Assembly: GCF_001424105.1 (NCBI RefSeq) | Contig: NZ_LMQH01000014.1 | Coordinates: forward strand, 269,553 to 312,279 | Direction: 5' to 3' | DNA length: 42,727 bases | Source of the DNA: Chryseobacterium sp. Leaf394 | GTDB taxonomy: Bacteria > Bacteroidota > Bacteroidia > Flavobacteriales > Weeksellaceae | Part shown: in pieces, positions 1 through 7,383 of the stretch | Position numbering within the stretch: position 1 is the first letter of the stretch | How the letters are laid out: every line of letters begins with the position of its first letter | Translations under genes and position numbers: made by a program | Notes under the pieces: generated by a model | Told to the model about the DNA's origin: nothing | The model's input: the letters and a program-made list of their open reading frames with translations, nothing else | Database searches by the model: none

Positions 1-1
1 A

Positions 2-514
2 AAGTATTTTGAAACTGCAGAAAAACAACCTTGGTTTCACAATACAATCTTCGTATTTACGGGAGATCATACCAATCAGACAGCTTATCCTGAATATGAA
101 AAATTAATGAACCGTTTTGCTGTTCCCCTGATTTTCTACTCGCCAAATCCTGCTTATCAGTTGAAAGGCGTTAATACTGAATTGGCGCAGCAGATTGATA
201 TTTATCCAACGCTGGCAGATTTGATTGGTTACAACAGAAAAATCAGAAGCTGGGGGAGGAGTCTGCTAAGTGAAAAGCAATATCAGCCTCTAATTGTGAA
301 TTCAGACGGAAGTTCGGAGCAGTTTATTTACGGAAACTTTATGTACAGATTTGACGGTAAAGATATTACAGGCATTTATTTTAAAGAAGATTTAGGCTTT
401 GAAAATAATCAAATCGATAAACTGAAAACTCCTGAGACTGAAAAAGGAAAGCTCGTCGCAGAAGCCTGGTATCAGGATTATATGACCAGAGTGATTAACC
501 GCAAACTCAATTGA
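2..514 (+). CDS. LTA synthase-like sulfatase family protein, C-terminal part (5' end outside the window)
   Basis: The open frame runs from the left edge (frame 2) to the TGA at 512-514, so only the last 170 residues are visible and the true start lies upstream; the first in-frame ATG at 107 is internal. The fragment carries FVFTGDHT, the metal-binding GDH motif near the end of the alkaline-phosphatase/sulfatase fold, followed by VPLIFYSPN and QIDIYPTLADLIGY, which are typical of the C-terminal half of LTA-synthase-like sulfatases (PF00884). Such proteins are normally membrane-anchored phosphoglycerol or phosphoethanolamine transferases with a periplasmic catalytic domain. The membrane part is not in view, so the substrate cannot be judged. 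Family assignment is fairly secure; the exact role is inference. Confidence 0.8.
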   Translation, partial: KYFETAEKQPWFHNTIFVFTGDHTNQTAYPEYEKLMNRFAVPLIFYSPNPAYQLKGVNTELAQQIDIYPTLADLIGYNRKIRSWGRSLLSEKQYQPLIVNSDGSSEQFIYGNFMYRFDGKDITGIYFKEDLGFENNQIDKLKTPETEKGKLVAEAWYQDYMTRVINRKLN

Positions 515-662
515 TTTCAGGAGCTGTTTAAAAATGAAAATTCTGTAAAGTATTACTATTTATGCTTTGGATAACAAAAAAGTTGGTGTGTTTAAAATTA
601 ATTTATACTTTTAACTAATTAACAATTTTGAAATCTTATCAAATAGAATTAAACTTTATAAT

Positions 663-1076
663 ATGAAAAAATTATTTTTAACGCTGGCGTTTTCTCTTAT
701 CGGAGTAATGTCTTTTGCACAGATCGAAGGAAAGTGGAAAACCATCGACGATGAAACCGGAAAGCCAAAATCTATCGTAGAAATTTTTAAGAAAAACGAT
801 GGCAAATATTACGGAAAAATCGTTCAGCTTTTGATCAAGCCTGAAAACAACAACTGCGTAAAATGCAAAGATGACCGTAAAAACAAACCGTTACTTGGTT
901 TAGAAATTATCAGAGGTCTTTCTAAAGACGGTGACGAGTTCAGTGGCGGAACTATTACCAACCCTAAAGATGGTAAAAGTTACAAAACAGAAATAGAGAA
1001 GGATGGTAATACATTAAAAGTTAAAGCTATCATTATGGGAATTGCGGTAAAAACGCAGACGTGGCATAAAGTATAA
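663..1076 (+). CDS. Secreted DUF2147 domain protein
   Basis: The 137-residue product starts with a clear signal peptide (MKKLFLTLAF and so on, cleavage near SFAQ, residues 17-20). The mature part begins IEGKWKTIDDETGKPKSIVE and contains GKYYGKIVQL and a YKTEIEKDGNTLKVKA segment, the usual pattern of DUF2147 (PF09917), a small beta-rich exported domain of unknown function. Two cysteines (CVKC) sit about a third of the way in. The gene stands alone, with about 150 bp of AT-rich DNA before it and a strong terminator after it, and it converges on the transketolase genes. Exported location is well supported; biochemical function is unknown. Confidence 0.85.
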   Translation: MKKLFLTLAFSLIGVMSFAQIEGKWKTIDDETGKPKSIVEIFKKNDGKYYGKIVQLLIKPENNNCVKCKDDRKNKPLLGLEIIRGLSKDGDEFSGGTITNPKDGKSYKTEIEKDGNTLKVKAIIMGIAVKTQTWHKV

Positions 1077-1093
1077 ATCAGTTTCAATATAAC

Positions 1094-1125
1094 AAAAAGG
1101 AGGTCATTTTTTGACCTCCTTTTTT
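1094..1125. terminator. Bidirectional intrinsic terminator
   Basis: A perfect inverted repeat pairs 1094-1106 with 1112-1124 (core GGAGGTCA / TGACCTCC) around a short T loop. It is flanked by A and T runs so that it has a U-tract on both strands. It lies between the convergent DUF2147 gene and the transketolase C-terminal gene and can serve both. Confidence 0.88.
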
Positions 1126-1141
1126 ATGCTGAAAAATAGTT

Positions 1142-2086
1142 TTAAGCTAAAATTTTCTTCACTGCCTCTTTCACGGCTGCAGAATCGATTTTATATTTTT
1201 TCATTAATTCAGCAGGAGTTGCAGATTCTCCGAAAGTATCGTTAACGGCTACAAATTCCTGTCTTGTTGGTCTTTTTCTTGCCAACATTCCGGCTACAGA
1301 TTCACCTAAACCACCAAGGTAGTTGTGCTCTTCCGCAGTTACAATTTTACCTGTTTTCTCAACAGATTTTAAGATAATCTCCTCATCTAACGGTTTAATT
1401 GTGTGGATATTGATTACTTCACAAGAGATTCCTTCTTTTTCAAGCTCTTCTGCGGCAACCAAAGATTCCCAAACCAGGTGACCCGTTGCAACAATCGTTA
1501 CGTCGGTTCCTTCCTGTAAAAGAATACCTTTTCCAATCTCGAAAGGCATGTCTTCAGGAATAAATACAGGAACTACCGGTCTTCCAAATCTTAAATAAAC
1601 CGGACCTTCAAAATCAGCAATCGCTAAAGTTGCCGCCTTAGTCTGATTGTAGTCGCAAGTGTTGATTACGGTCATTCCCGGAAGCATTTTCATCATTCCG
1701 ATATCTTCCAAAACCTGGTGTGTTGCACCATCTTCTCCCAAAGTAAGACCTGCGTGAGAAGCACATATTTTTACGTTTTTGTTAGAGTAAGCAATCGACT
1801 GACGGATCTGGTCATACACTCTTGAAGTTGAGAAGTTGGCAAAAGTTCCTGTAAAAGGAATTTTTCCAGTGATGCTCAAACCTGCAGCAAGACCCATCAT
1901 GTTTGCTTCAGCGATACCTACCTGGTAAAATCTTTCAGGAGCTTTTTCGATGAATTTTTCCATTTTCAACGAACCGATGAGGTCTGCACAAAGCGCAACA
2001 ACATTGGGGTTTTTGTCAGCCAATTCTGCCAATCCGGCTCCGAATCCTGAACGTGTATCTTTTTTTTCTGTATATGTATATTTCAT
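1142..2086 (-). CDS. Transketolase, C-terminal subunit
   Basis: This 314-residue protein corresponds to the pyrimidine-binding and C-terminal domains of transketolase. GIAEANMMGLAAG (residues 58-70) carries the catalytic Glu60 that activates thiamine diphosphate, and ASHAGLTLGEDGATHQ is the following conserved segment. The C-terminal domain begins near residue 190 (VTIVATGHLVWESL). With the separate N-terminal gene upstream it forms the two-gene transketolase found in many bacteria and archaea, moving two-carbon units in the pentose phosphate pathway in the cytoplasm. The ATG at 2086 gives the expected start. The 87-bp gap to the upstream subunit holds an inverted repeat (2121-2160). The length matches this subunit class and nothing is truncated. 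Confidence 0.95.
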   Translation of the reverse strand: MKYTYTEKKDTRSGFGAGLAELADKNPNVVALCADLIGSLKMEKFIEKAPERFYQVGIAEANMMGLAAGLSITGKIPFTGTFANFSTSRVYDQIRQSIAYSNKNVKICASHAGLTLGEDGATHQVLEDIGMMKMLPGMTVINTCDYNQTKAATLAIADFEGPVYLRFGRPVVPVFIPEDMPFEIGKGILLQEGTDVTIVATGHLVWESLVAAEELEKEGISCEVINIHTIKPLDEEIILKSVEKTGKIVTAEEHNYLGGLGESVAGMLARKRPTRQEFVAVNDTFGESATPAELMKKYKIDSAAVKEAVKKILA

Positions 2087-2120
2087 GTGAAGTTTAAATT
2101 TATGATTGATAAATGATGTT

Positions 2121-2160
2121 TGATAATTGATACAAGTGAGAAATTATTTATCAATTATCA
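2121..2160. repeat. 10-bp perfect inverted repeat between the transketolase subunit genes
   Basis: TGATAATTGA at 2121-2130 and its exact complement TCAATTATCA at 2151-2160 could form a stem with a 20-nt loop in the intercistronic RNA. Related AT-rich words (ATGATTGATAATTGATG) occur near 5951, so it may belong to a dispersed family. Confidence 0.55.
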
Positions 2161-2173
2161 CTGATCATTCATG

Positions 2174-3025
2174 TTAGTAATCTGCCGGAGCTTCTAAGTA
2201 CAACTGTTTGAAAGCGGTATCCAACTGCTCATCACTTGGAGCTTTACCATGCCATGCATGAGTTCCCATCATATAATCTACTCCGTTACCCATAATGGTG
2301 TGAAGGATGATTACCACTGGTTTTCCTTTTCCGGTTTCTGTTTTTGCTCTTTCAAGAATAGCGATTACGGCTTCAAGATCGTTACCGTTTTTTTCTTCCA
2401 GAACAGTCCATCCGAAAGCTTCCAGTTTTGCATGAAGATTTCCCAGTGAAAGTACGTTGTCTGTACTGCCGTCAATCTGCTGACCATTGTAATCGATCGT
2501 TGAAATAATATTATCTACCTTGTTTCCGGCTGCATACATAAAAGCTTCCCAAACCTGACCTTCCTGCAGTTCGCCGTCTCCGTGAAGTGAGTAAACCAAA
2601 GAAGTATCGCCATCTAATTTTTTTCCCTGTGCAACACCAAGAGCGACAGAAAGTCCCTGTCCGAGAGATCCCGAGGCAACTCTGATTCCTTCCAGGCCTT
2701 CGTGAGTTGTTGGGTGACCCTGTAATCTTGAATCCAGTTTTCTGAAAGTTTTCAGTTCATCTACCGGAAAGAAACCAAATCTTGCCAAAGTAGAATAAAA
2801 AACAGGCGAAATATGTCCGTTTGACAGATAGAAATGGTCTTCATTTTTACCTTCCATGGTGAATGGTAATTTATAGTTCAGAATTTTACCGTAAAGTGCA
2901 GTAAAATATTCTGTACAGCCTAAACTTCCGCCGGGATGTCCTGAATTTACAGCATGAACCATTCTCAAAATGTCTCTTCTGATCTGTGTTGTAAGAGATT
3001 TCAGCTCTTCAATACTTTTACTCAT
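2174..3025 (-). CDS. Transketolase, N-terminal subunit
   Basis: This 283-residue protein is the thiamine-diphosphate-binding half of transketolase. It shows SGHPGG (residues 28-33), YLSNGHISP (66-74), the GDG diphosphate motif at 149-151 followed by ELQEGQVWEA, and DYNGQQ (178-183), which completes the Mg/ThDP site. It needs the downstream subunit, which carries the catalytic glutamate, to be active. The two genes are co-oriented and separated by 87 bp, so they are probably one transcription unit with this gene first. ATG at 3025. The split is a genuine gene organisation rather than a frameshift, because each part has its own start and a complete domain set. Confidence 0.95.
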   Translation of the reverse strand: MSKSIEELKSLTTQIRRDILRMVHAVNSGHPGGSLGCTEYFTALYGKILNYKLPFTMEGKNEDHFYLSNGHISPVFYSTLARFGFFPVDELKTFRKLDSRLQGHPTTHEGLEGIRVASGSLGQGLSVALGVAQGKKLDGDTSLVYSLHGDGELQEGQVWEAFMYAAGNKVDNIISTIDYNGQQIDGSTDNVLSLGNLHAKLEAFGWTVLEEKNGNDLEAVIAILERAKTETGKGKPVVIILHTIMGNGVDYMMGTHAWHGKAPSDEQLDTAFKQLYLEAPADY

Positions 3026-3154
3026 ATATTAGGATTTATTATTAGAATTGATTGTATGCGAATTTACAATTTTTTGCCGGCTTACGGAAATTGAAAAATC
3101 CGGCGTTGGAGTTCCGGATTTCTGTGGGTTTGGAAAAGATTTTTTATTTTTACT

Positions 3155-3187
3155 AAACCTTCAAGGTTTCAAAAACCTTGAAGGTTT
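3155..3187. repeat. 15-bp perfect palindromic repeat (AAACCTTCAAGGTTT family)
   Basis: AAACCTTCAAGGTTT at 3155-3169 is followed, after 3 bp, by its exact reverse complement at 3173-3187. Each arm is itself nearly palindromic (AACCTTCAAGGTT), so cruciform or alternative hairpins are possible. It lies upstream of the transketolase operon and next to a second structured element. Confidence 0.75.
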
Positions 3188-3210
3188 GAAAATTTATATT
3201 GTTATTTTAC

Positions 3211-3304
3211 TACCGCAGCCCGACTTGAGTGGAGCTCTTTTTGTAAGCGAGGGAAAAGCTCAGGCACAAAAAAGCGGGAACGGAAGGCGGATTAAGCTGC
3301 CCAA
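3211..3304. repeat. REP-like structured intergenic element
   Basis: This GC-richer island in AT-rich DNA starts GCAGCCCGACTTGAG (3215 onward) and ends GGCGGATTAAGCTGC (to 3300). The ends pair (GCAGC 3215-3219 with GCTGC 3296-3300), and an inner arm pairs TTTTTGT (3238-3244) with ACAAAAA (3266-3272). From general memory it resembles the 'agcccgacttgag...gcgggaacggaaagcgg' elements scattered through Chryseobacterium genomes; this is not checked. The open frame over it shows no protein-like features. Confidence 0.55.
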
Positions 3305-3313
3305 ATAAAGAAA

Positions 3314-4888
3314 TTAAACCAACTTCAGATAATTTTTATTTTTCACCATCCACAACCCAACAAACGTCAGCAAACCATTCAGAATAATCAGTTCCACACC
3401 AATTCTGTAATCGGTGTAAGCTGTCACCAAATAATTAATAATATACGTAAGTACCGGAGCTAAAAGCGTTACGGCAAGAATAGAATATTTTGTTGAGATT
3501 TTAAATTTGGTAAAGATTCCGAAAGCAAATAAGCCTAAAAGTGGTCCGTAGGTGTAACCTGCAATTTCCATGATGAGATAAACAATGGATTTGTCATTCA
3601 TCGCTTTGAAAACCATGATCAGGATGAAAAACACCACCGTAAATGTCAGATGAATTTTCATACGGAGATGTTTTTTCTGCTTTTCTGTTCGCGTTTTGTC
3701 TTCATTTAAATTTAAAAGATCAACACAGTACGAACTTGTAACTGCCGTCAAAGCACCATCCGCAGATGGGAAGAGTGCGGAAATCAATCCGATAATGAAA
3801 ATTACAGCAATCGTCATCGGGAAATAACCGTTAAGTGACAACGCCGGGAACAGGTCATCGCCCATAATATTTTTCACGTTTCCTGCAGCATCTTTGAATC
3901 CGAAAACATTGGAGACCACTTCTTTTCCATCCACAGTACTTGTAACTTCCGAGTATCCCGCACCGTTTTGCAAAGCAAAAAGATAAAGCAATCCGCCTAA
4001 AAACAGGAATGCCAGATTTACAAATAGCAGCGTTCCTGCGAAAGTCAGCATATTTTTCTTGGAGTTTTTCAGATTGTCTACAGAGATGTTTTTCTGCATC
4101 ATTTCCTGGTCAAGACCTGTCATAGCGATGGTAATAAAGATTCCGCCGAGAATGGTTTTGAGGAAGAAAGTTTTGGAATTGGGATCAAGATTGATAAAAT
4201 GCGTATAATTTTTCTGTTCTAAAACCGTGTAGGCTTCACCAAAAGAAAGATTTAGATTTGATAAAATATAGACGATACACGCAATTAAACTGATGATCAT
4301 AAACGAAGTCTGCAGAGTATCGGTAATTACAATCGTTTTTACCCCACCTTCAAATGTGTATAGAAGAACCATTAATAAAAGCACTGCAGCAGTCACCCAA
4401 AACGGTACGCCGAGACCTTCAAGTAAAAATATCTGTAAAACATTTACCACAAGATACAATCTCGCCGTAGCACCAATCGCTCTTGAAACAATGAAAAATA
4501 CCGACCCGATTTTATGCGCTTCTACATTAAATCTTCTGCCTAAATATGTATAGATGGAAGTCAGATTCATTTTATAATAGAGTGGGAGAAGCACTGCCGC
4601 GACAATGAAATATCCGATGAAAAAGCCGATCACCATCATGTAATATTCAAAACCGCCGAAAATATATTCGCTACCGGTCATTTTCCCAACCGTTCCTGGT
4701 ACGGAAATGAATGTCACACCGCTTAAGCTGGTTCCGATCATCCCAAAGGCAACGAGCCACCACTTGCTTTTTTTGTTACCGATGAAAAACGATTGATTAT
4801 CAGAGTTACGGCTGGTAAAATAGGAAATCACCAAAAGCCCTACAAAATAGACAAATACAAACAGTAAAAGTACAGTTCCCGGATTCAT
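3314..4888 (-). CDS. Sodium:solute symporter (SSS family)
   Basis: The 524-residue integral inner-membrane protein has about 13 hydrophobic segments from residue 5 to the C-terminus. The N-terminal region (YFTSRNSDNQSFFIGNKK, then WWLVAFGMIGTSLSGVTFIS at about residues 43-62) is the hallmark of the SSS family (PF00474), with the sodium-site TM1 region. GLDQEMMQKN lies in a mid-protein loop, and SALFPSADGALTAVTSSY is the conserved TM8-TM9 region. It is expected to use the sodium gradient to import a small solute such as a sugar, amino acid or proline-like compound; the substrate cannot be read from the sequence. It is divergent in function from, but co-oriented with, the transketolase genes, with about 290 bp of repeat-rich DNA between them, so co-transcription is unlikely. 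Confidence 0.92.
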   Translation of the reverse strand: MNPGTVLLLFVFVYFVGLLVISYFTSRNSDNQSFFIGNKKSKWWLVAFGMIGTSLSGVTFISVPGTVGKMTGSEYIFGGFEYYMMVIGFFIGYFIVAAVLLPLYYKMNLTSIYTYLGRRFNVEAHKIGSVFFIVSRAIGATARLYLVVNVLQIFLLEGLGVPFWVTAAVLLLMVLLYTFEGGVKTIVITDTLQTSFMIISLIACIVYILSNLNLSFGEAYTVLEQKNYTHFINLDPNSKTFFLKTILGGIFITIAMTGLDQEMMQKNISVDNLKNSKKNMLTFAGTLLFVNLAFLFLGGLLYLFALQNGAGYSEVTSTVDGKEVVSNVFGFKDAAGNVKNIMGDDLFPALSLNGYFPMTIAVIFIIGLISALFPSADGALTAVTSSYCVDLLNLNEDKTRTEKQKKHLRMKIHLTFTVVFFILIMVFKAMNDKSIVYLIMEIAGYTYGPLLGLFAFGIFTKFKISTKYSILAVTLLAPVLTYIINYLVTAYTDYRIGVELIILNGLLTFVGLWMVKNKNYLKLV

Positions 4889-4921
4889 GCTTTAAATTAA
4901 ATTTCAGCAAATATAGTTTTT

Positions 4922-4966
4922 TTTGGGATGTTGCGGGATGTGGGATGATGGATGCGGGATGTTGTT
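4922..4966. repeat. GGATG low-complexity repeat
   Basis: The word GGGATG or GGATG occurs five times, separated by T, TTGC, ATG or C. The same word family appears in reverse complement at 5206-5233 and 23612-23660. Confidence 0.6.
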
Positions 4967-5042
4967 TATTATTACTTACAGATTTAATAAATTTACAGAT
5001 GTTTTAAATGTCGCAGGATGCTGAATATCATGTGTAGTTTCG

Positions 5043-5145
5043 CACAGATTTCACGGATTTACACAGATTTTTTTGAGCATTTGACAAAGCCACGAATACA
5101 CGAATTTTTACTCAAAATTTGGAAGTAAATTCGTGCATTCGTGGC
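5043..5145. repeat. AATCTGTG/AATCCGTG words plus 19-bp inverted repeat (CACGAAT family)
   Basis: 5043-5069 reads, on the minus strand, AATCTGTG, AATCCGTG, AATCTGTG in tandem with short spacers. 5089-5107 (GCCACGAATACACGAATTT) and 5127-5145 are reverse complements with one mismatch around a 19-nt loop. Both belong to word families that recur in Bacteroidota intergenic DNA (memory). The first word recurs at 40150-40168 and 40340-40348 in this window. Confidence 0.7.
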
Positions 5146-5205
5146 CTTAAGTTTATTTTTTGCAGTTTTTTTATTCTCGGATAATTATAAAAATCTGTGT
5201 GATAA

Positions 5206-5233
5206 TCATCCATCACCCAACATCCATCACCCC
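5206..5233. repeat. GGATG-family repeat, minus orientation
   Basis: The plus strand reads CATCCATCACCCAACATC and then CATCACCCC, the complement of the GGATG run at 4922-4966. It lies immediately downstream of the acetyltransferase stop codon. Confidence 0.55.
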
Positions 5234-5236
5234 GCT

Positions 5237-5518
5237 TTACAAGACATCCTGCAAATCCTCGTTCTTTTGGAAAGTTGCTTTCGCAAACGGGCACAGAGGA
5301 ATGATTTTTTTGCTGTTTTCTCTGGCAAATTCTACAGCTTTGATCAGCATTTCTTTTCCTACGCCTTTTCCGTTGTAGGCTTCTTCCACTTCGGTGTGAT
5401 CGATGATAAAGCGGTCTTCTCCTGCCCATGTGTAGGTCATTAATCCTGCTTTTTGTCCGTCAATTGAAGCTTCGAAGCTTCCGTGTTTTTTGTCGTCGTT
5501 TTGTTTTACTTCTATCAT
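5237..5518 (-). CDS. Small GNAT-like N-acetyltransferase (YjdJ/CG type)
   Basis: The 93-residue protein is the minimal acetyltransferase domain of the Acetyltransf_CG type (PF14542). It shows FIIDHTEVEEAYNGKGVG, with the acetyl-CoA phosphate loop GKGVGK at residues 50-55, a helix (EMLIKAVEFARE) and the conserved KIIPLCPF segment with Cys76. These small cytosolic proteins have poorly known substrates. It begins one base after the stop codon of the OsmC gene (positions 5518 and 5520), so the two are almost certainly co-transcribed with OsmC first. A paralogue with the same layout sits at 8362-8679 between two pirin genes. Fold assignment is solid; substrate unknown. Confidence 0.88.
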   Translation of the reverse strand: MIEVKQNDDKKHGSFEASIDGQKAGLMTYTWAGEDRFIIDHTEVEEAYNGKGVGKEMLIKAVEFARENSKKIIPLCPFAKATFQKNEDLQDVL

Positions 5519-5519
5519 A

Positions 5520-5918
5520 TTATGAAAATTTGGTTTGAATTTCTATTTCGTTAAGTAATATTTTGTGTACCGGACATGCATCCGCAATGGCGTGAAGTCT
5601 TTTCAGCTGTTCTTCACTCAGTTCACTTCCTTCAAAATTAATGTTTCTTTTAAAAATTGCCAATTTTGTAAGCGGAAAATTTTCCAGTTCTACTTCTACA
5701 TCTATGTTTTCTACGTCCCATTCTTTTCGGTCAATGTACATTCTTAAAGTTGCGGCAGTGCAACTTGCCAGGGATGTGGCGAGAATTTCAAAGGGATTGA
5801 AACCCTTGTTTTTTCCGCCTTTTTCGATGGGCTCGTCGGTGATTAAATGGTTTTCACCTGCGATCACTTCCGTGTAATATTTTGTTTTGCCTAAGCTTGC
5901 TTTTACGGTTACAGCCAT
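5520..5918 (-). CDS. OsmC family peroxiredoxin-like protein
   Basis: This 132-residue cytosolic protein has the two cysteines that define the OsmC/Ohr fold: Cys53 in LATSLASCTAATLRMY and Cys115 in IADACPVHKIL. In this family the pair reduces organic hydroperoxides using a lipoyl or thiol donor. The N-terminal half carries the beta strands with GFNPFEILA (residues 39-47), the usual helix start. Length is normal. The stop codon is one base from the start of the acetyltransferase downstream, indicating an operon. The surrounding minus-strand genes (FMN reductase, pirins) fit a redox-stress neighbourhood. OsmC rather than Ohr is inferred from the general pattern; the exact substrate is not known. 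Confidence 0.93.
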   Translation of the reverse strand: MAVTVKASLGKTKYYTEVIAGENHLITDEPIEKGGKNKGFNPFEILATSLASCTAATLRMYIDRKEWDVENIDVEVELENFPLTKLAIFKRNINFEGSELSEEQLKRLHAIADACPVHKILLNEIEIQTKFS

Positions 5919-6110
5919 GGGTTTTTATAAGTATTGAGTTATGGGTAATGAGTAATTTTATGATTGATAATTGATGAAAGTCTTCCGCAGATTTCAGAGA
6001 TTTTTGTTCTAATATTACTGATGTTTTCAAACAGCTCTTGTAACTTTTGACTTCGTCGATATAACATTCATCGACTGTAAGGAGATAATCTTCGATTTGT
6101 AGTTTAAATT

Positions 6111-6641
6111 TTAAACAATTTGATTTTTGAAACTTTCAATTTTTTCGGTTAAATCTTTCAGTATCTCTGGGTTGATGACTCCTGTTTGCAAATCAAAATT
6201 TTCATAAAATTTGGGCAGTGAAAAAGTTTCTTTTACATCTGCTGCAAACTGTGGGAAGAATGTTTTTGCGGTATTCATTACGTTTCCGCCACCGTATCCT
6301 CCAGGTGAAGTCGACATCAAAAGCATCGGTTTGTTTTGAAAGACTTTTACATTGATTCTCGAAGCCCAGTCGAAAATGTTTTTAAAAGCTGCGGAATATG
6401 AGCGGTTGTGTTCTGCCAGAGAACAGATAATTACATCACAATCTTCAATTTGTTTTAAAAAACTGTGTGCTTCATCCGGAAAACCATTTTTCTCACGATC
6501 GACTGAAAAAACGGGCATATCGAAATCATTCAGGTCAATCAGATTAATTTCATCATCAGGAAAACTTTTGAGAACAAATTTTACAAGTTCCCTGTTGATG
6601 GATGTGGAAGAGGTGCTTCCGGCAAATGCGAGTATTTTCAT
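6111..6641 (-). CDS. NADPH-dependent FMN reductase family protein
   Basis: The 176-residue flavodoxin-like protein starts MKILAFAGSTSSTSINRELV, where residues 8-16 form the FMN phosphate loop. It continues with LIDLNDFDMPVFSVDREK, a DVIICSLAEHNRSYSAAFKNIFDW segment that binds the isoalloxazine ring and builds the dimer face, and MSTSPGGYGGGNVM (residues 109-122), which is typical of PF03358 proteins such as azoreductase or chromate/quinone reductases. It would pass electrons from NADPH via FMN to quinones or other acceptors in the cytosol. It is separated from the OsmC gene by 192 bp with no obvious terminator and may be transcribed alone. ATG at 6641. Confidence 0.92.
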   Translation of the reverse strand: MKILAFAGSTSSTSINRELVKFVLKSFPDDEINLIDLNDFDMPVFSVDREKNGFPDEAHSFLKQIEDCDVIICSLAEHNRSYSAAFKNIFDWASRINVKVFQNKPMLLMSTSPGGYGGGNVMNTAKTFFPQFAADVKETFSLPKFYENFDLQTGVINPEILKDLTEKIESFKNQIV

Positions 6642-6882
6642 AGATTATTTTTAATTTATTTGACTTAGATACAGAAAGAGACAGCTCCTCTATATTAAAT
6701 GTTTTTGTTATAATTCATTATTTTTTTATTTAAAATATTCATAATTGAATTATGCTGAAATTATTTCAAAAATATTAAAATATGACTTAATTTAAAATTG
6801 TGAAATTTATTTAAAATGATTATAAATATTGATAATTTTACTGTTAAATTGCTTTATTCATTAGATTATTTACAAATAATTT

Positions 6883-6890
6883 TATATTTG
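6883..6890 (+). promoter_or_regulatory. -7 box (TATATTTG) of the 6916 lipoprotein gene
   Basis: This is a perfect match to the Bacteroidota TAnnTTTG box, 26 bp before the ATG. No TTG lies at the expected -33 distance, so only half of the promoter is convincing. The 274-bp region upstream is otherwise very AT-rich with nothing else visible. Confidence 0.5.
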
Positions 6891-6915
6891 TAATGATTTA
6901 AAACATTTTAATACT

Positions 6916-7326
6916 ATGAAAAAAATTATTTTAACATTAAGTGCCGTTGCACTTCTTGCAGTAACTTCCTGTGATAAAAAGGAAGCAACAAAAACTGATG
7001 CCGGTACAGAAAATACTGCTGCTACAGATGCAAATTCTGCTGAAGCAAACATGACGCCTGAAGCACCGAAAACAGTTAACGGAGTAGAGGTTCCGAAATT
7101 CAGCAATCCGGAGGCTCAGAAATTTGCCAATGAGTATGCTGATTATATGTCTGAAATGATGGCAGCCTCAAAGTCTGGTGATACTGCAAAAATTCAGGAG
7201 CTCAGTGCTAAATCTCAGGAGTGGGCTAAAAAACAAAGTGAATACGCAGCGAAAATGACTCCGGAAGATGCTAAGCTCTGGACTGATTTTGCGATGAAAG
7301 TTTCACAGGCTCAGATGCCAAAATAG
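6916..7326 (+). CDS. Small lipoprotein of unknown function
   Basis: I do not recognise the family. The 136-residue product begins with a lipoprotein signal peptide (MKKIILTLSAVALLAVTSC) whose lipobox places the lipidated Cys at residue 19. A Thr/Ala/Asp-rich linker (about residues 20-50) follows, then an alpha-helical, charged C-terminal part (EAQKFANEYADYMSEMMAAS and AKIQELSAKSQEWAKK) that could form a short coiled coil or helical bundle. Similar helical lipoproteins are common in flavobacteria. It stands alone on the plus strand between minus-strand redox genes, with its own -7 box and a downstream hairpin, so it is probably a single-gene unit. Confidence 0.85.
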   Translation: MKKIILTLSAVALLAVTSCDKKEATKTDAGTENTAATDANSAEANMTPEAPKTVNGVEVPKFSNPEAQKFANEYADYMSEMMAASKSGDTAKIQELSAKSQEWAKKQSEYAAKMTPEDAKLWTDFAMKVSQAQMPK

Positions 7327-7341
7327 TCTTGATTCAATTTT

Positions 7342-7378
7342 AAAAGTGAGCCACTTTGAGAAAAGTGGCTTTACTTTT
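7342..7378. terminator. Hairpin terminator between convergent genes
   Basis: GCCACTTT (7350-7357) pairs with AAAGTGGC (7362-7369), and an outer AAAAGT (7342-7347) pairs with ACTTTT (7373-7378) across a small internal loop. It separates the lipoprotein gene from the convergent pirin gene. The U-tract is modest. Confidence 0.7.
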
Positions 7379-7383
7379 ACCAT

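Larger units (their letters stand above)
4889..5236. other. Repeat-rich intergenic region (348 bp)
   Basis: No gene. The region holds, in order, a GGATG-type low-complexity run (4922-4966), a direct-repeat block with the words CACAGATT/CACGGATT (5043-5069), a 19-bp inverted repeat (5089-5145) and a second GGATG-family run in the opposite orientation (5206-5233). The small open frames across it are shadows of the acetyltransferase gene or lie over repeats. Confidence 0.7.

Noticed and set aside
1142..3025. A frameshifted single transketolase gene
   Set aside because: Both parts have their own start, complete domains and an 87-bp gap; a split transketolase is a well-known arrangement.
3048..3308. 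An 86-residue open frame across the repeat region upstream of the transketolase genes
   Set aside because: It lies over the palindromic and REP-like elements, has no protein-like composition or motif, and its product looks like translated repeat.
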